From NCBI RefSeq assembly GCF_036320965.1, contig NC_092234.1:29196434-29260433 (forward strand): a stretch of DNA of 64,000 nt, given 5' to 3'. This DNA is from Panulirus ornatus. Taxonomy: Eukaryota; Arthropoda; Malacostraca; Decapoda; Palinuridae. Below, piece by piece: positions 1-12,887 of the stretch. Position 1 is the first letter of the stretch, and the number at the start of each line of letters is the position of its first letter. A model generated the notes under the pieces. The model was given only the letters and a program-made list of their open reading frames with translations, made no database searches and had not been told where the DNA came from. The position numbers were made by a program, and so were the translations under genes.

Positions 1-379
1 CTCCTTCCTTAGCTCTTGTCCTCTCACCAACCCCTGACTTTACTCCCAAGACTCTCCTATACCACTCTTCCCCTTTCCCTTTCCCCTTGACCTTCATTTC
101 ACTCAGAGCCAGAACATCCAGGTTTCTTTCCTCGAACATACTACCTATCTCTCCTTTCTTCTCATTTTGGTTACATCCACAGACATTGAGACGCCCCAAT
201 CTGAGCCTTCAAGGAGGATGAGCACTCCTCGCTCGACTCCTCCTCCTCGTGTTTCCCTCTTTAGAGATTTAAATACAGGGGAGGGAGTGGGGCTGCAGCT
301 CCCTGCTTCCACCCCATTTAGTTGCCTCCTATGACACATGGGGAATATGTGGGAAGTATTCTTTCTCTACTATCCCTGC
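1..379 (-). mobile_element. RTE-1 copy A, 5'-end fragment (continues off the left edge)
   Basis: Read on the minus strand, this is the RTE-1 5' UTR head followed by the first part of the endonuclease domain (the segment reading roughly ERNLDVLALSE in better copies). The head, near 350-379, matches the 5' ends of copies C, F and H (reverse complement of a gggaagtattctttct-type stretch followed by ctatccct). The frame is broken. It lies immediately beside the 3' tail of copy B, in the same orientation. Confidence 0.85.
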
Positions 380-397
380 TCATAAACACATATATAA

Positions 398-3300
398 ATT
401 TTATTTTTTTATTATACTTAGTCGCTGTCTCCTGCATCAGTGAGGTAGCGCAAGGAAATAGACAAAAGAAAGGCCTAACCCACCCAAAATACACATGTAT
501 ATACATAAACACTGACACACGCACATATACATACCTATACATTTTAATGTATTCATACATATACATACACATATATACACATGTACATACTCATACTTGC
601 TGCTTTTATCCATTCCTGATGCCACCCCGCCACACAGGAAACATCATCAACCCCCCCTCCCAAGCAAGGCAGCACCAGGGAAAGACAAAAAGGCCACATT
701 CGTTCACACTCAGTCTCTAGCTGTCATGTGTAATGCACTGAAACCACACCTCCCTTTCCACATCTAGGTCCCACAGACCTTTTCATGGTTTACCCCAGAC
801 GTTTCACATGCCCTGGTTCACTCTATTGACAAACATTTTGACCCCATTACACCACATCGTTTCAATTCACTCTATTCCTTGCACGCCTTTCACCCTCCTT
901 TATGTTCACGCCCCGATCGCTCAAAATCTTTTTCACTCCATCCTTCCACCTCCAATTTGGTCTCCTGCTTCTCCTTCTTCCCTCCACCTCTGACACATAT
1001 ATCCTCTTTGTCAGTCTTTCCTCACTCATTCTCTCCATGTGTCCAAACCATTTCAACAACATGTATACCACATTGTTTCAATTCACTCTATTCTTTGCAT
1101 GCCTTTCACCCTCCTTTATGTTCATGCCCCGATCGCTCAAAATCTTTTTTCATTCCATCCTTCCACCTCCAATTTGGTCTCCTGTTTCTTCTTCCCTCCT
1201 TCTCTGACACACACACACATCCTCTTTGTCAGTCTTTCCTCACTCATTCTCTCCATGTGTCCAAACCATTTCAACACACCCTCTTCTGCTGTCTCAACCA
1301 CATTCTTTTTATTACCACACATCTCTCTTACCCTTACATTACTTACTCAATCAAACCACCTCACACCACCTATTGTCCTCAAATATTTAATTTCCAACAC
1401 ATCCATACTCCTCTGCACAACCCTATCAATAGCCTATGCCTTGCAACCATACAACATTGTTAGAACCACTATTCCTTCAAACATACCCATTTTTGCTCTC
1501 CGAGATAACGTTCTTGCCTTCTATACATTCTTCAACACTCCCAGAACCTTCACCCCCTCCCCCACCCTGTGACTTACTCCGCTTCCATGGTTCCATCTGC
1601 TGCTAAGTCTACTCCCACATATCTAAAACACTTCACTTTCTCCAGTTTTTCTCCTTTCAAACTTACCTTCCAATTAACTTGTCCCTGAACCCTACAGAAC
1701 GTAATAACCTTGTTCTTATTCACATTTACTCTCAACTTTCTCCTTTCACACACTTTACCAAACTCAGTCACTAACCTGTAGTTTCTCACCTGAATCAGCC
1801 ACCAGCACTCTATCATCATCGAACAACAACTGACTCACTTCCCAAGCCCTCTCATCCACAACAGACTGCATACTTGCCCCTCTCTCCAAAACTCTTGAAT
1901 TCACTTCCTAACCACCCCATCCATAAACAGATTAAACAACCATGTAGACATCATGCACCTCTGCCACAAACCTACATTCACTGGAAACCAATCACTTTCC
2001 TCTCTTCCTACTCATACACATGCCTTACATCCTTGGTAAAAACTTTTCACTGCTTGAAGCAACTTACCTCCCACACCATATACTCTTAAAACCTTCCACA
2101 AAGCATCTCTGTCAACCGTACCATATGCCTTCTCCAGATCCATAAATGCTACATACAAATCCATCTGTTTTTCTTAGTAGTTCTCACATACATTCTTCAA
2201 AGCAAACACCTGATCCACACATCCTCTATCACCTCTGAAACCATACTGCTCTTCCCCAGTCTGATGCTCTGTACATGCCTCTACCCTCTCAATCATTACC
2301 CTTCCATTTAATTTCCGAGGAATACTCAACAAACTTATGCCTCTGTAATATGAACACTCACCTTTATCCCCTTTGCCTTTGTACAATGACACTATGCATG
2401 CATCCCACCAACCCTCAGGCACTTCATCATGATCCATACATACACTTGATATCCTTACCAACCAATCAACAACAGAGTCACCCCTTTTTTTTTTTTTAAT
2501 AAATTCCACTGCAATACCATCCAAACCCTCTGCCTTGCTGGCTTTCATCTTCCGCAAAGCTTTCCCTACCTATTCTCTGTTTACCAAACCATTCTCCCTG
2601 ACCCTCTCACTTCGTGCACCATCCTGACCAAAACACCCTATATCTGCCACTCTATCATCAAACACATTCAACAAACCTTCAAAATACTCACTCCATCTTC
2701 TCATATCGTCACTACTTGTTATTACCTTCCCAATTGTCCCCTTCACCGATGTTCCCATTTGTTCTCGTTTAACACACTTTATTTACCTTCTCCCAGAAAC
2801 CTTTTTTTATTCTCCCAAAAATTTAATGACACTCTTTCATTCCAACTCTCATTTGCCCTCTTTTTCACCTCTTGCACCTTTCTCTTGACCTCCTGCCACT
2901 TTCTTTTATACATCTCCCAGTCATTTGTACTACTTCCCTGCAAGAATTGTCCAAACACCTCTCTCTTCTCTTTCACTAACAACCTTACTTCATCCCACCA
3001 TTCACTACCCATTCTAATCTGTCCACCTTCCACCTTTCTCATGCCACATGCATCTTTTGCACTAGTTATCACTGCTTCCATAAATACATCCCATTCCTCT
3101 CCCACTCCCCTTACATCATTTGCTCTCGCCTTTTGCCATTCTACACTCAATCTCTCCTGATACTTCCTCACACAAGTCTCCTTTTCAAGCTTGCTTACTC
3201 TCACCACTCTCTTCTCCCCAACATTCTCTCATCTTTTCTGAAGACCTCTACAAATCTTCACCTCCACAAGATAGTGATCAGACATCTCTCCAGCTGCCCA

Positions 3301-3600
3301 TTTCAGAACATTTACATCCAGAAGTCTCTCTTTTACATGCATATCAATTAACACATAATCCAATAATGCCCTCTGAACGTCTCTCTTACTTATGTATATC
3401 TCTCTTTTTAAACTAGGTATTTCCAATCGCTAGTCCTTTTTCAGCACACAAATCCACAAGCTCTTCCCCATTTCCATTTATAACACTGAACACCCCATGC
3501 ACACCAATTATACCCTCAACTGCCACATTACTCACCTTCACATTCAAATCACACTTCACTAAGCCGGTCTCGTGCATCAAAGCTGCTAACACATGCTCAG
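398..3600 (-). mobile_element. RTE-1 copy B, 5'-truncated, heavily decayed
   Basis: Minus-strand RTE-1 running from its 3' tail (about 398, T-rich on the plus strand) through the long-form 3' UTR (to about 790), the C-terminal region (KWFGHMERM-type motif), RT and linker. It stops inside the endonuclease near 3600. The polymerase box that reads FADD in sister copies reads FDDD here (1812-1823). Frames are interrupted throughout: open pieces lie at 1574-1819, 2174-2557, 2570-2758, 2779-3207 and 3229-3426. No coding capacity remains. Confidence 0.88.
851..1282. repeat. 216-bp tandem duplication inside copy B
   Basis: The segment starting at 851 recurs at 1067, an offset of 216 bp. It covers the C-terminal coding part of RTE-1. 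Other copies hold it once, so it is a duplication private to copy B. The two halves differ at several positions, so it is not recent. Confidence 0.8.
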
Positions 3601-3877
3601 GAACAATGTGAGGATCTACATAATACAGTGGATGAATTATGCAGTGAGTTTAGTAATGAAGCATTACCTCAGTGATAACTAATGAGTTTAAATAATGAGA
3701 AAACAGTACATAGTGTCAGATTAGAATGGAAACTGATACATTTATGTAAACATAATGAATGGAACATGGTGGAAAAAGCAGAGTTAGTAATGAATATATC
3801 AGACAGCCTATGCGGAAATGCAGGTGCTTTTACTATGTCTCACACTTGATATAGGAGTAAACAGAAGTGGATATAAT

Positions 3878-6800
3878 GAGTATTTATTCATTCATTTATT
3901 TATTTTACTTAATTACCATCTCCCGCATTAGTGAGGTAGCACAAGGAAACAGACAAGGAATGGCCCAATCCACCCACATACACATGAACACACATACATA
4001 TACGTTTCAACGTATAGATACATATACATACAGAGATATATACATATATACACATGTACATATTCATTCTTGCTGCCTTCATCCATTCCTATTGCCACCC
4101 TGCCACATATGAAATAGCATCCCCCCTCCAGTGAGATAGTGCCAGGAACAGACAAAAATGGCCACATTCGTTCACACCCAGGCTCTAGCTTTCATGTGCA
4201 ATGCACCAAAATCACAGCTCCCTTTCCACATCCAGGCCCCACAGACCTATCCATGGTGTATCCCAGACGCTTCACATGCCCTGGTTCAATCCATTGACAG
4301 GACATTGACCCCAGTATACCACATCGTTCCAGTTCACTTTATTCCTTGCATGCCTTTCACCCTCATGTATGTTCAGGCCCTGATCGCTCAAAATCTTTTT
4401 TACTCCATCCTTCCACCTCCAATTTGGTCTTCCACTTCATCTTCCCTCCACCTCTGCTACATATATTCTCTTCGTCATTATCTCCATGTGCCCAGACCAT
4501 TTCACACACCCTCTTCTACTCTCTCAACCACACTCTTTTTATTACCACACATCTCTCTTACCCTTTCATTACTTGCTTGATCAAACCACCTCACACCACA
4601 TATTGTCCTCAAACATTTCATTTCCAACACATCCACCTTCCTCCACATGACCCTATCTATAGCCCATGCCTTGCAACCTTTTAATTTTGTTGGAACCACT
4701 GTTCCCTCAAACATACCCATTTTTGCTTTCCAAGATAATGTTCTCACCTTCCACACATTCTTCAATGCTCCCAGAACCTTTGCCTCCTCAACCACCCTGT
4801 GAGTCACTTCCACTTCCATGGTTCCATCCGCTGCTAAATCCACTCCCAGATATCTAAAACACTTCACTTCCTCCAGTTTCTCTCCATTCAAACTTACCTC
4901 CCAATTAACTTGTCCCTCAACCTTACTGAACCTCATAACCTTGCTCTTATTCACATTTTCTCTCAGCTTTCTCCTTTCACAAGCTTCACTAACTTTTGCT
5001 GTTTCTCACCTGAATCAGCTACCAATGCTGCATCATCAGCGAACAACAACTGACTCACTTCCCAAGCCCTCTCATCCACAACAGACTGCATACTTGCCCT
5101 CTCTCTAAAACTCTTGCATTCACCTCCCTAACCACGTCACCCATAAACAAATTAAACAACTATGGAGATATCACGCACCCCTGCCACAAACTGACATTCA
5201 CTGGGAACCAATCACTTTCCTCTCTTCCTACTCATACACATGCCTTACATTCTTGGTATAAATTTTCACTGCTTCCAGCAACTTACCTCCCACGCCATAT
5301 ACTCTTAAAACCTTCCACAAAGCATCTCTATCAGCCGTACTATATTCTTTCTCCAGATCCATAAATGCTGCATACAAATCCATCTGCTTTTCTAAGTATG
5401 TCTCACACATATTCTTCAAAGCAAACACGTGATCCACACATCCTCTACCACTTCTGAAACCACACTGCTCTTCCCCAATCTGATGCTCTGTACATGCCTT
5501 TACCCTCTCAATCAATACCCTCCCATATAATTTCTCAGGAATACTTAACAAACTTGTGCATCTGTGATTTGAACACTCACCTTTATCCCCTTTGCCGTCG
5601 TACAATGGCATTATGCATGCATTCCACCAATCTTCAGGCACTTCACCATAATCCATACATATGTTGAATATCCTTATCAACCAATCAACAACATAATCAC
5701 CCCCATTTTTAATAAATTCCACTGCAATACCACCCAAACCCATCCTCTTTCCAGCTTTCATCTTCGCAAAACTTCACTCCCTCCTCTCAGTTTACCAAAC
5801 CATTCTCCATGACCCTCTCACTTCACACTGTCTGCCACTCTGTCATCAAACACATTCAGCAAACCTTCAAAATATTCACTCCTCACTTCATTAATACTTG
5901 TTGTTACTTTCCCATTTACCCTCTTCGCTGATGTTCCTATTTGTTCTCTTGTCTCATGTACTTTATTTACCTCCTTCCAAAATATCCCTTTATTCTCCCT
6001 AAGATTTAATGATACTCTCTCACCCCAACTCTCATTTGCCCTCTTTTTCACCTCTTGCACCTTTCTCTTGACTTCCTGCTGTTTTCTTTTATACATCTCC
6101 CAGTCATTTGCACTAGTTCCCTGCAAAAATTGTCCAGATGCCTCTCTCTTCTCTTTCACTAACGATTTTGCATCTTCATTCCACCATTCATTACCCTTTC
6201 TTATCTGCCCACCTCTCACTTTTCTCATGCCACATGCATCTTTTGCACAAGCCATCACTGCTTCTCTAAATACATCCCAATACATCACCTTTTACCATTC
6301 TGCACTCAATCTTTCCTGGTATTTCCTCACACAAGCCTCCTTTCCAAGCTCACTTACTCTCACCACTCTCTTCTTCCCAACATTCTCTATTCTGAAAACC
6401 TCTACAAATCTTCACCTTCACCTGCACAAGATAGTGATCAGACATCCCTCCAGCTGCCCCTCTTAGCACATTAACATCCAAAAGTCTCTCACATGCCTAT
6501 CAATTAACACGTAATCCATTAACGCCCTCTGGCCATCTCTCCTACTAACATACGTATACTTAAGTATGTCTCTTTTTAAACCAGGTATTCCCAATCACAA
6601 GTTCTTTTTCAGCACAAATCCACAAGCTCCTCACCATTTCCATTTACAACACTAAACATCCCATGTACACCAATTATACCCTCAACTGCCACATTACTCA
6701 CCTTTGCATTGAAATTACCCATCACTATGATTCTGGTGTTGTGCATCAACGCTGCCAACACACTCACTCAGCTGCTTCCAAAACACTTGCCTCTCATGAT

Positions 6801-7318
6801 CTTTCTTCTCATGACCAGGTGCACAGGCACCGATAATCAACCATCTCTCTCCATCCACCTTCAGTTTTACCCATATCAATCTAGAGTTTACTTTCTTACA
6901 CTTTATCACATATTCCCACAACTCCTGCTTCAGGAGGAGTGCTACTACTCCTTTGCTCTTGTCATCTCACTAACCCCTGACTTTACTCCCAAAGACATTC
7001 CCAAACCACTCCTCCCCTTTACCCTCGAGCTTTGTTTCACTCAGAGCCAAAACGTCCAGGTTCCTTTCCTCATACATACTTCCTATCTCTCCTTTTTTCT
7101 CATCTTGGTTACATCACACACATTTAGACACCCTAATCTGGACCTTCGAGGAGGATAAGCACTCCCTGCATGACTCCTTTTTCTGTTTCCCCTTTTAGAA
7201 ATTTAAATATAAGGAGGGGAAGGTTTCTAGCCCTCCCGCTCCTGTCCCCTTTAGTCGCCTTCTACGACACGCTAGGAATAAGTGGGAAGTATTCTTTCCT
7301 CCCTATCCCCAGGGAGAA
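3878..7318 (-). mobile_element. RTE-1 copy C, full-length but inactivated
   Basis: Minus-strand RTE-1 with both termini: the 3' tail and terminal hairpin at the left (about 3881-3960) and the 5' head at the right (about 7190-7318). Order on its own strand: 5' UTR, endonuclease, basic coiled linker, RT with an intact FADD box (near 5030), C-terminal region, long 3' UTR. Frameshifts and stops break the reading frame, with open pieces at 4502-4954, 5228-5761 and 5818-6288. A 9-bp direct repeat GGATATAAT flanks it (3869-3877 and 7319-7327) and is a candidate target site duplication. Confidence 0.88.
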
Positions 7319-7489
7319 GGATATAATAAATATTTAAACAAAAATAAGTGAAATGGAAAGGACATAGATTAAGGATTCATATAGGGATATTGCATGTTAT
7401 CAGGCTCTGGCAAATAATGAGAAATATGTCTTCCCAAGGTGATATAAAGTAGCTTTATGAGACAGGTTAGATGAAGGCATCTAATTAAC

Positions 7490-8505
7490 CCTTGCCGATA
7501 AAGGTAGTGCGGTAACAGTGATGAACAGAAGTAATTATTTGAGTGTCAGATTTTTTTATTTGTTGAGTGATGATGCCACCTCTAATGGAAAATCATACGG
7601 ATGTGTCAAATATGAGACTGAAAAATTCATAGTGAAAATTAGAAAAAATTTAAGGAAATCAGAGAGGGTTAAAAAAGTTAATGGGCTTCCTAAAAGTGTC
7701 GCTTAGATTACCGAGGATTTGTGGCCTACCAAAGGTCCATAAATAACATATACACCAACAAGGCCCATCACTTCAGGGGTTGGGAGTGTTACTCAGAGAC
7801 AAGTAAAATGTATGGCCAAACCCTTGTCCAGTTATGATATAACTGAAAAACTGAATTTTACTGGTAAGAAACTAGCCAGATGCAATGTGTAGGCATTAAT
7901 CACTAATGTTCCTGTAAACAGGGCAATGGAGGCTATTAGGAAAACCTACCACGTAAGACATTATGTAAAAGTGATTTCTCTTTGTGCAAATTTTAGGGCA
8001 TTTATTTTCTAATGGTAATGAATATAGACAACATGGGGTTAGCCATAGGTAGTCCCATTAGTACTGTGATGGTCTGTTTTTATATGGAAATGCTAGAAAC
8101 AGACAAATATGTAAGTATAATGGGGAGAGGAAGTAAATGGCTACATTGATGATTTATAGTTGTGATATCAGATAAAACACACATTAACATCAAGTTAAGA
8201 AGGATGAATTTGATAAAGATATACTGTTTACAGTAGAGGTGGAAAAGGATAGTAAATAGCCAATTCTAGATACAGTGATACTTAAGAGAGGACATGGAAG
8301 TAAAAATTTCAGTGTATAGAAAACCTACCATGAGGGATGACTTTGTACACTATTTCTCGGCTCACAGTGAGAGAATAAAGACAGTATTAATAAGTTTCTC
8401 TCTGAAAGATCTTTGTATAAGTAGTAAGGAATATTTAGATAAATTGAATTGTAGTGGCACTGGAGTCTGCCAGTTATGCCAGGGAGCAAATGGCACAAGT
8501 GATTG
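7490..8505 (+). pseudogene. Penelope-like element reverse transcriptase relic
   Basis: Scattered plus-frame matches to a Penelope-like RT occur in the right order: GLPKVHK at about 7722-7740, a YIDD catalytic box at about 8142-8153, then a continuous stretch at 8294-8506 with VYRKPT, VHYFSAHSERIKTV and a leucine-rich end. The LPKVHK and YRKPT...SAHS motifs are typical of Penelope-like elements. Many stops and frameshifts interrupt it. The GIY-YIG endonuclease expected at the C-terminus is not visible, because an RTE-2 copy starts at about 8506. Confidence 0.72.
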
Positions 8506-10238
8506 AGGGTGATGACACTGAACGTCTTTAGGATGACTGATGAGAGTAAAAGGAGGGAGCTTGTGGAGAAATTTATAAGTTAAAGCTTGGATGTGCTGGG
8601 GACTGGGGAAACCCACATTCTTGGACAGGCTGTATGGAGTGAAAATGGAAATGATGAAAGCAAGTTATGGGAGGGCTTGGAAGAAGAAGTATGGATAGGA
8701 ATGAATGAAAATTGTCTGAAAAGAAGGGAAGAAGGATGTGCAATTGTGCTAACACTAAGAGTATAGGAGGGTGTTACAGAACATGGACAAAATGGTGTGG
8801 GTGAAAGGAAAGATTTGAATGGTGAAGTAAGTATGGGTATATGCCCTGTGAATATGAAGACTGTGTGAGGTAAGGTTGAAATTAAGTATATGTAGGCAAA
8901 TTTGAATGATTGTTTAAATGGTTTTGAGATGAAGAGATGGTTGTACTGAGTGATATGAATGTAAAGGTGGGATGTGATGAAATTGGCGAGTTGGTAAATG
9001 AGGAGTGCCCAGAGTAAATGAATATGGAAATTATCTTGTGGATGTTTGGGCTGAGAGGGGTCTATTCCTTGCAAACACCTTTTTTCAGCACAAGGTGATC
9101 CATAGGCATACATGGATGAAAAATGATGGAAGAAAAGAGCAGAAGGGTTTGATTGCCTATGTGGGAATGAATGAAAGGTTTAGGAAGGCAGTGCTAGATC
9201 CTAGAGTCGAAAGAGGATTCTATGAAGACAGTGACCATTTCACATCAGGGAGAAGTGGAGGTATGGTGTCAGGAAGAATGAAGAGGTAAAAGCATTGGCA
9301 AGTGAGATGTTGAATCAGAAAGAATGCAAAGAGGAGTATGAAAGGAAGTTGACCAAAATTTTTGATGGAAGTACAGTAAATGTGTAAATGAGCTGTTTAA
9401 AATGTTTAGAGAAACTTTGTTAAAGGTAGGAGAATTAGTAGGTAGATACAGTCATGAGATTTAGGAATGAAGAGGGAAATACATGGTGGACAGATGAGAT
9501 TAGAAATGCTGCGGACGAGAATATTGATCAAAAGGAATGTACCAGTGGAAGTTCAGCAAGGAGGAAGGAAGAATACAGTATGTAAGTGGAATGTTAAGAA
9601 GCTGGTAGAGGAGAGCAAATAAAGAGCAGATGAAAATTTTGGAAGAATGTTAAATGCAAAATTTGGTGAAAATCAGAAATTGTACTGGAAGGAGATGATA
9701 AAGGAAAGAGGTAGATATAAGACTAGAAATGTCAAAGTGAGAAGTAAGGAAGGGGAGTTGCTGAATCTAAAGGAGGAAGTGAAAGGAAGATGGAAAGAAT
9801 ATTTTGAAGAACTGATGAATGTGGGAGAGGCAGCAGTTGTTACATGCATGGATATGGAGGATGGAAGGGGGAGAATATAAGTGCGGGGTCTTACAGCAAG
9901 AAGGGAAGTAAAAAGCAAAATACTGAGGCTAAAGATAGGAAAGTCACCTGGAGTGGATGGGATTATGGCTGAAATGCAGAAGTATGGAGGAGAAAGTATG
10001 GTAGACTGGATGCATTTGATAAGTAATTTATCATGGAAATAGAAGGTTGTGCTTGAGGATTATGTGAAAGCTATTATTTTTTCCTTCATTCAAAGCAAAA
10101 GGTGCTAAGGATGTATATAGCAATTATAAGGGAATAAATTCATTAATTGGACCAGTAGAAGTGATTGTAAGTATTGATTGACAGCGATGGAAGTGTCTGA
10201 ATGCAGAATAAGTGAGGTGCAAGGGGGTTTTAGGAAAG

Positions 10239-10358
10239 GTAAGGGATGTGTGGATCAGATTTTTATGAGAATGACTTTGGAAAAGTACCTAGCAAAAGGT
10301 AAGGGATGTGTGGATCAGATTTTTATGAGAATGACTTTGGAAAAGTACCTAGCAAAAG
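10239..10358. repeat. Exact 60-bp tandem duplication in the RTE-2 RT domain
   Basis: Positions 10239-10298 and 10299-10358 are identical. Each encodes the same 20 residues around GCVDQIFMRMTLEKYL. Sixty bases is a multiple of three, so the duplication keeps the frame. The surrounding element is old, but the two units show no differences, so this duplication is much younger than its host. Confidence 0.93.
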
Positions 10359-10857
10359 GTAAGTAGTTGTATGCAGCTTTTATTGATCTGGAGATAGAGT
10401 TGAGTGGAATGCTGTATGGAATATTTTAAGGATATATGGGGTAGAGGGACAACATTTGGATTGTGTGGGAGCCTTCTATAAAGTACCAAATACATGTGTA
10501 AAAGTGGATGGAGAGTCGAGCCAGAGTTTTGATATACATGCAGGTCTGAGGCAAGACTGTGTGATGTATCTGTGTCTTTTTAACACATGGATGGAGTGAT
10601 AAGTGAGGTGAAAACAAAATTTTGAGAAGGGGGTGCAGATATGGAGTGTGGCAGTAAGGTAAGGTGGCTAATGACAAGCCTGTATGCTGATGATACTGCC
10701 CTGTTTGCTGAGAGTGAAGAGAGGTTGCAGATGGCTTTTATGATGTACATAAGCATAGGCGATTGAAGGTAAATGCAAGTCAGAGTAAAGTAATTGTGTT
10801 AGAAGAGAAACAAGAGTGAAAGTACAGATTTTGCAAAGCTTTATAGATTGATAGAAG

Positions 10858-12388
10858 GGCAAAGGGGATAAGAGTGAGTGCTCAAATTACAGAGGTATAA
10901 GTTTGTTGAGTATTCCTGGTAAATTATATGGGAGGGTATTGATTGAGAGGGTGAAGGCATGTACAGAGCATCAGATTGGGGAAGAGCAGTGTGGTTTCAG
11001 AAGTGGTAGAGGATGTGTGGATCAGGTGTTTGCTTTGAAGAATGTATGTGAGAAATACTTAGAAAAGCAAATGGATTTGTATGTAGCATTTATGGATCTG
11101 GAGAAGGCTTATGATAGAGTTGATAGAGATGCTCTGTGGAAGGTATTAAGAATATATGGTGTGGGAGGAAAGTTGTTAGGAGCAGTGAAAAGTTTTTATC
11201 GAGGATGTAGGGCATGTGTGCGTGTAGGAAGAGAGGAAAGTGATTGGTTCTCAGTGAATGTAGGTTTGCGGCAGGGGTGTGTGATGTCCCCATGGTTGTT
11301 TAATTTGTTTATGGATGGGGTTGTTAGGGAGGTAAATGCAAGAGTTTTGGATAGAGGGGCAAGTATGAAGTCTGTTCGGGATGAGAGAGCTTGGGAAGTG
11401 AGTCAGTTGTTGTTCGCTGATGATACAGCGCTGGTGGCTGATTCATGTGAGAAACTGCAGAAGCTGGTGACTGAGTTTGGTAAAGTGTGTGGAAGAAGAA
11501 AGTTAAGAGTAAATGTGAATAAGAGCAAGGTTATTAGGTACAGTAGGGTTGAGGGTCAAGTCAATTGGGAGGTGAGTTTGAATGGAGAAAAACTGGAGGA
11601 AGTGAAGTGTTTTAGATATCTGGGAGTGGATCTGGCAGCGGATGGAACCATGGAAGCGGAAGTGGATCATAGGGTGGGGGAGGGGGCGAAAATTCTGGGA
11701 GCCTTGAAGAATGTGTGGAAGTCGAGAACATTATCTCGGAAAGCAAAAATGGGTATGTTTGAAGGAATAGTGGTTCCAACAATGTTGTATGGTTGCGAGG
11801 CCTGGGCTATGGATAGAGTTGTGCACAGGAGGATGGATGTGCTGGAAATGAGATGTTTGAGGACAATGTGTGGTGTGAGGTGGTTTGATCGAGTGAGTAA
11901 CGTAAGGGTAAGAGAGATGTGTGGAAATAAAAAGAGCGTGGTTGAGAGAGCAGAAGAGGGTGTTTTGAAGTGGTTTGGGCACATGGAGAGAATGAGTGAG
12001 GAAAGATTGACCAAGAGGATATATGTGTTGGAGGTGGAGGGAACGAGGAGAAGAGGGAGACCAAATTGGAGGTGGAAAGATGGAGTGAAAAAGATTTTGT
12101 GTGATCGGGGCCTGAACATGCAGGAGGGTGAAAGGAGGGCAAGGAATAGAGTGAATTGGAGCGATGTGGTATACCGGGGTTGACGTGCTGTCAGTGGATT
12201 GAATCAAGGCATGTGAAGCGTCTGGGGTAAACCATGGAAAGCTGTGTAGGTATGTATATTTGCGTGTGTGGACGTATGTATATACATGTGTATGGGGGGG
12301 GGTTGGGCCATTTCTTTCGTCTGTTTCCTTGCGCTACCTCGCAAACGCGGGAGACAGCGACAAAGTATAATAAAAAAAAAATATAAAA
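10858..12388 (+). mobile_element. RTE-1 copy D, 5'-truncated, nested in RTE-2
   Basis: Plus-strand RTE-1 truncated in the early RT domain and running to the short-form 3' UTR, terminal hairpin (about 12335-12362) and A-rich tail. The RTE-2 sequence reads from AKPYR-like codons on the left straight into the continuation on the right, as seen by comparison with the RTE-2 copies at 38580 and 48050. A short AGAAG repeat lies at both edges (10853-10857, 12389-12393). The copy belongs to the young subfamily with KSV(G/R)DERAW and ILCDRG. Confidence 0.9.
10903..12183 (+). pseudogene. RTE-1 RT, C-terminal two thirds, open frame
   Basis: An uninterrupted 426-codon frame covers RT motif A (AFMDLEKAYDRVD), the QGCVMSPWLFNLFMDG block, an intact FADD catalytic box at 11413-11424, the thumb and connection region, and the RTE C-terminal tail (GCEAWAMDRVV, KWFGHMERMSEE, GRPNWRWKDGVKK). 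The endonuclease and the RT N-terminus are missing through 5' truncation, so the methionine start is incidental and the product would not be an active polyprotein. Mutations have not closed this frame, which suggests recent insertion. Confidence 0.85.
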
Positions 12389-12887
12389 AGAAGAAAATGT
12401 ACTAAACCGTGTTATAGATACAGAGGGAGGAAGACCGGAAGAGGCGAGAGAATTTAAGAATTTTAGAAGCTATTTTGGGAAAGTTTGGGAAACATTAGTA
12501 CTGGGTAGAAGAGCCACTGGGTCCCTTAACCCATTAAAGGCAGGTGACTTTTTTTTATACATCCATGTAAGGCAGCACATTATAGGAATAATAAAGTATT
12601 AAGGAATAAGCCAGTACATACATGAATAGATAAAATTGTATGAAAAATGAAGGTAAGAGATGCTTACGTGATACTGCATCATAGCTGGCTGTGGAGGAAA
12701 GGAGTAGCGTGGGAGGACCCAGGGTGGGCAGCTTATCAGGTTTGCCTGAGACAAGGCTAGGGGACTCTGCAATCACTTTTTTTTACACAAAATTTATCAT
12801 TTATGCATTTATTTACAGCTGCTATGTACATCTATTTACAACTACTTACCAATTATTTATTTAGTAGTTCTTGAGTGTGTAATAATC

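Noticed and set aside
10239..10358. CRISPR-like or satellite array
   Set aside because: Only two adjacent units without spacers; no array anywhere in the window.
12184..12388. Short 3' UTR as a spliced-out intron of the long form
   Set aside because: The missing segment lacks GT...AG borders at the join, so a plain deletion fits better.
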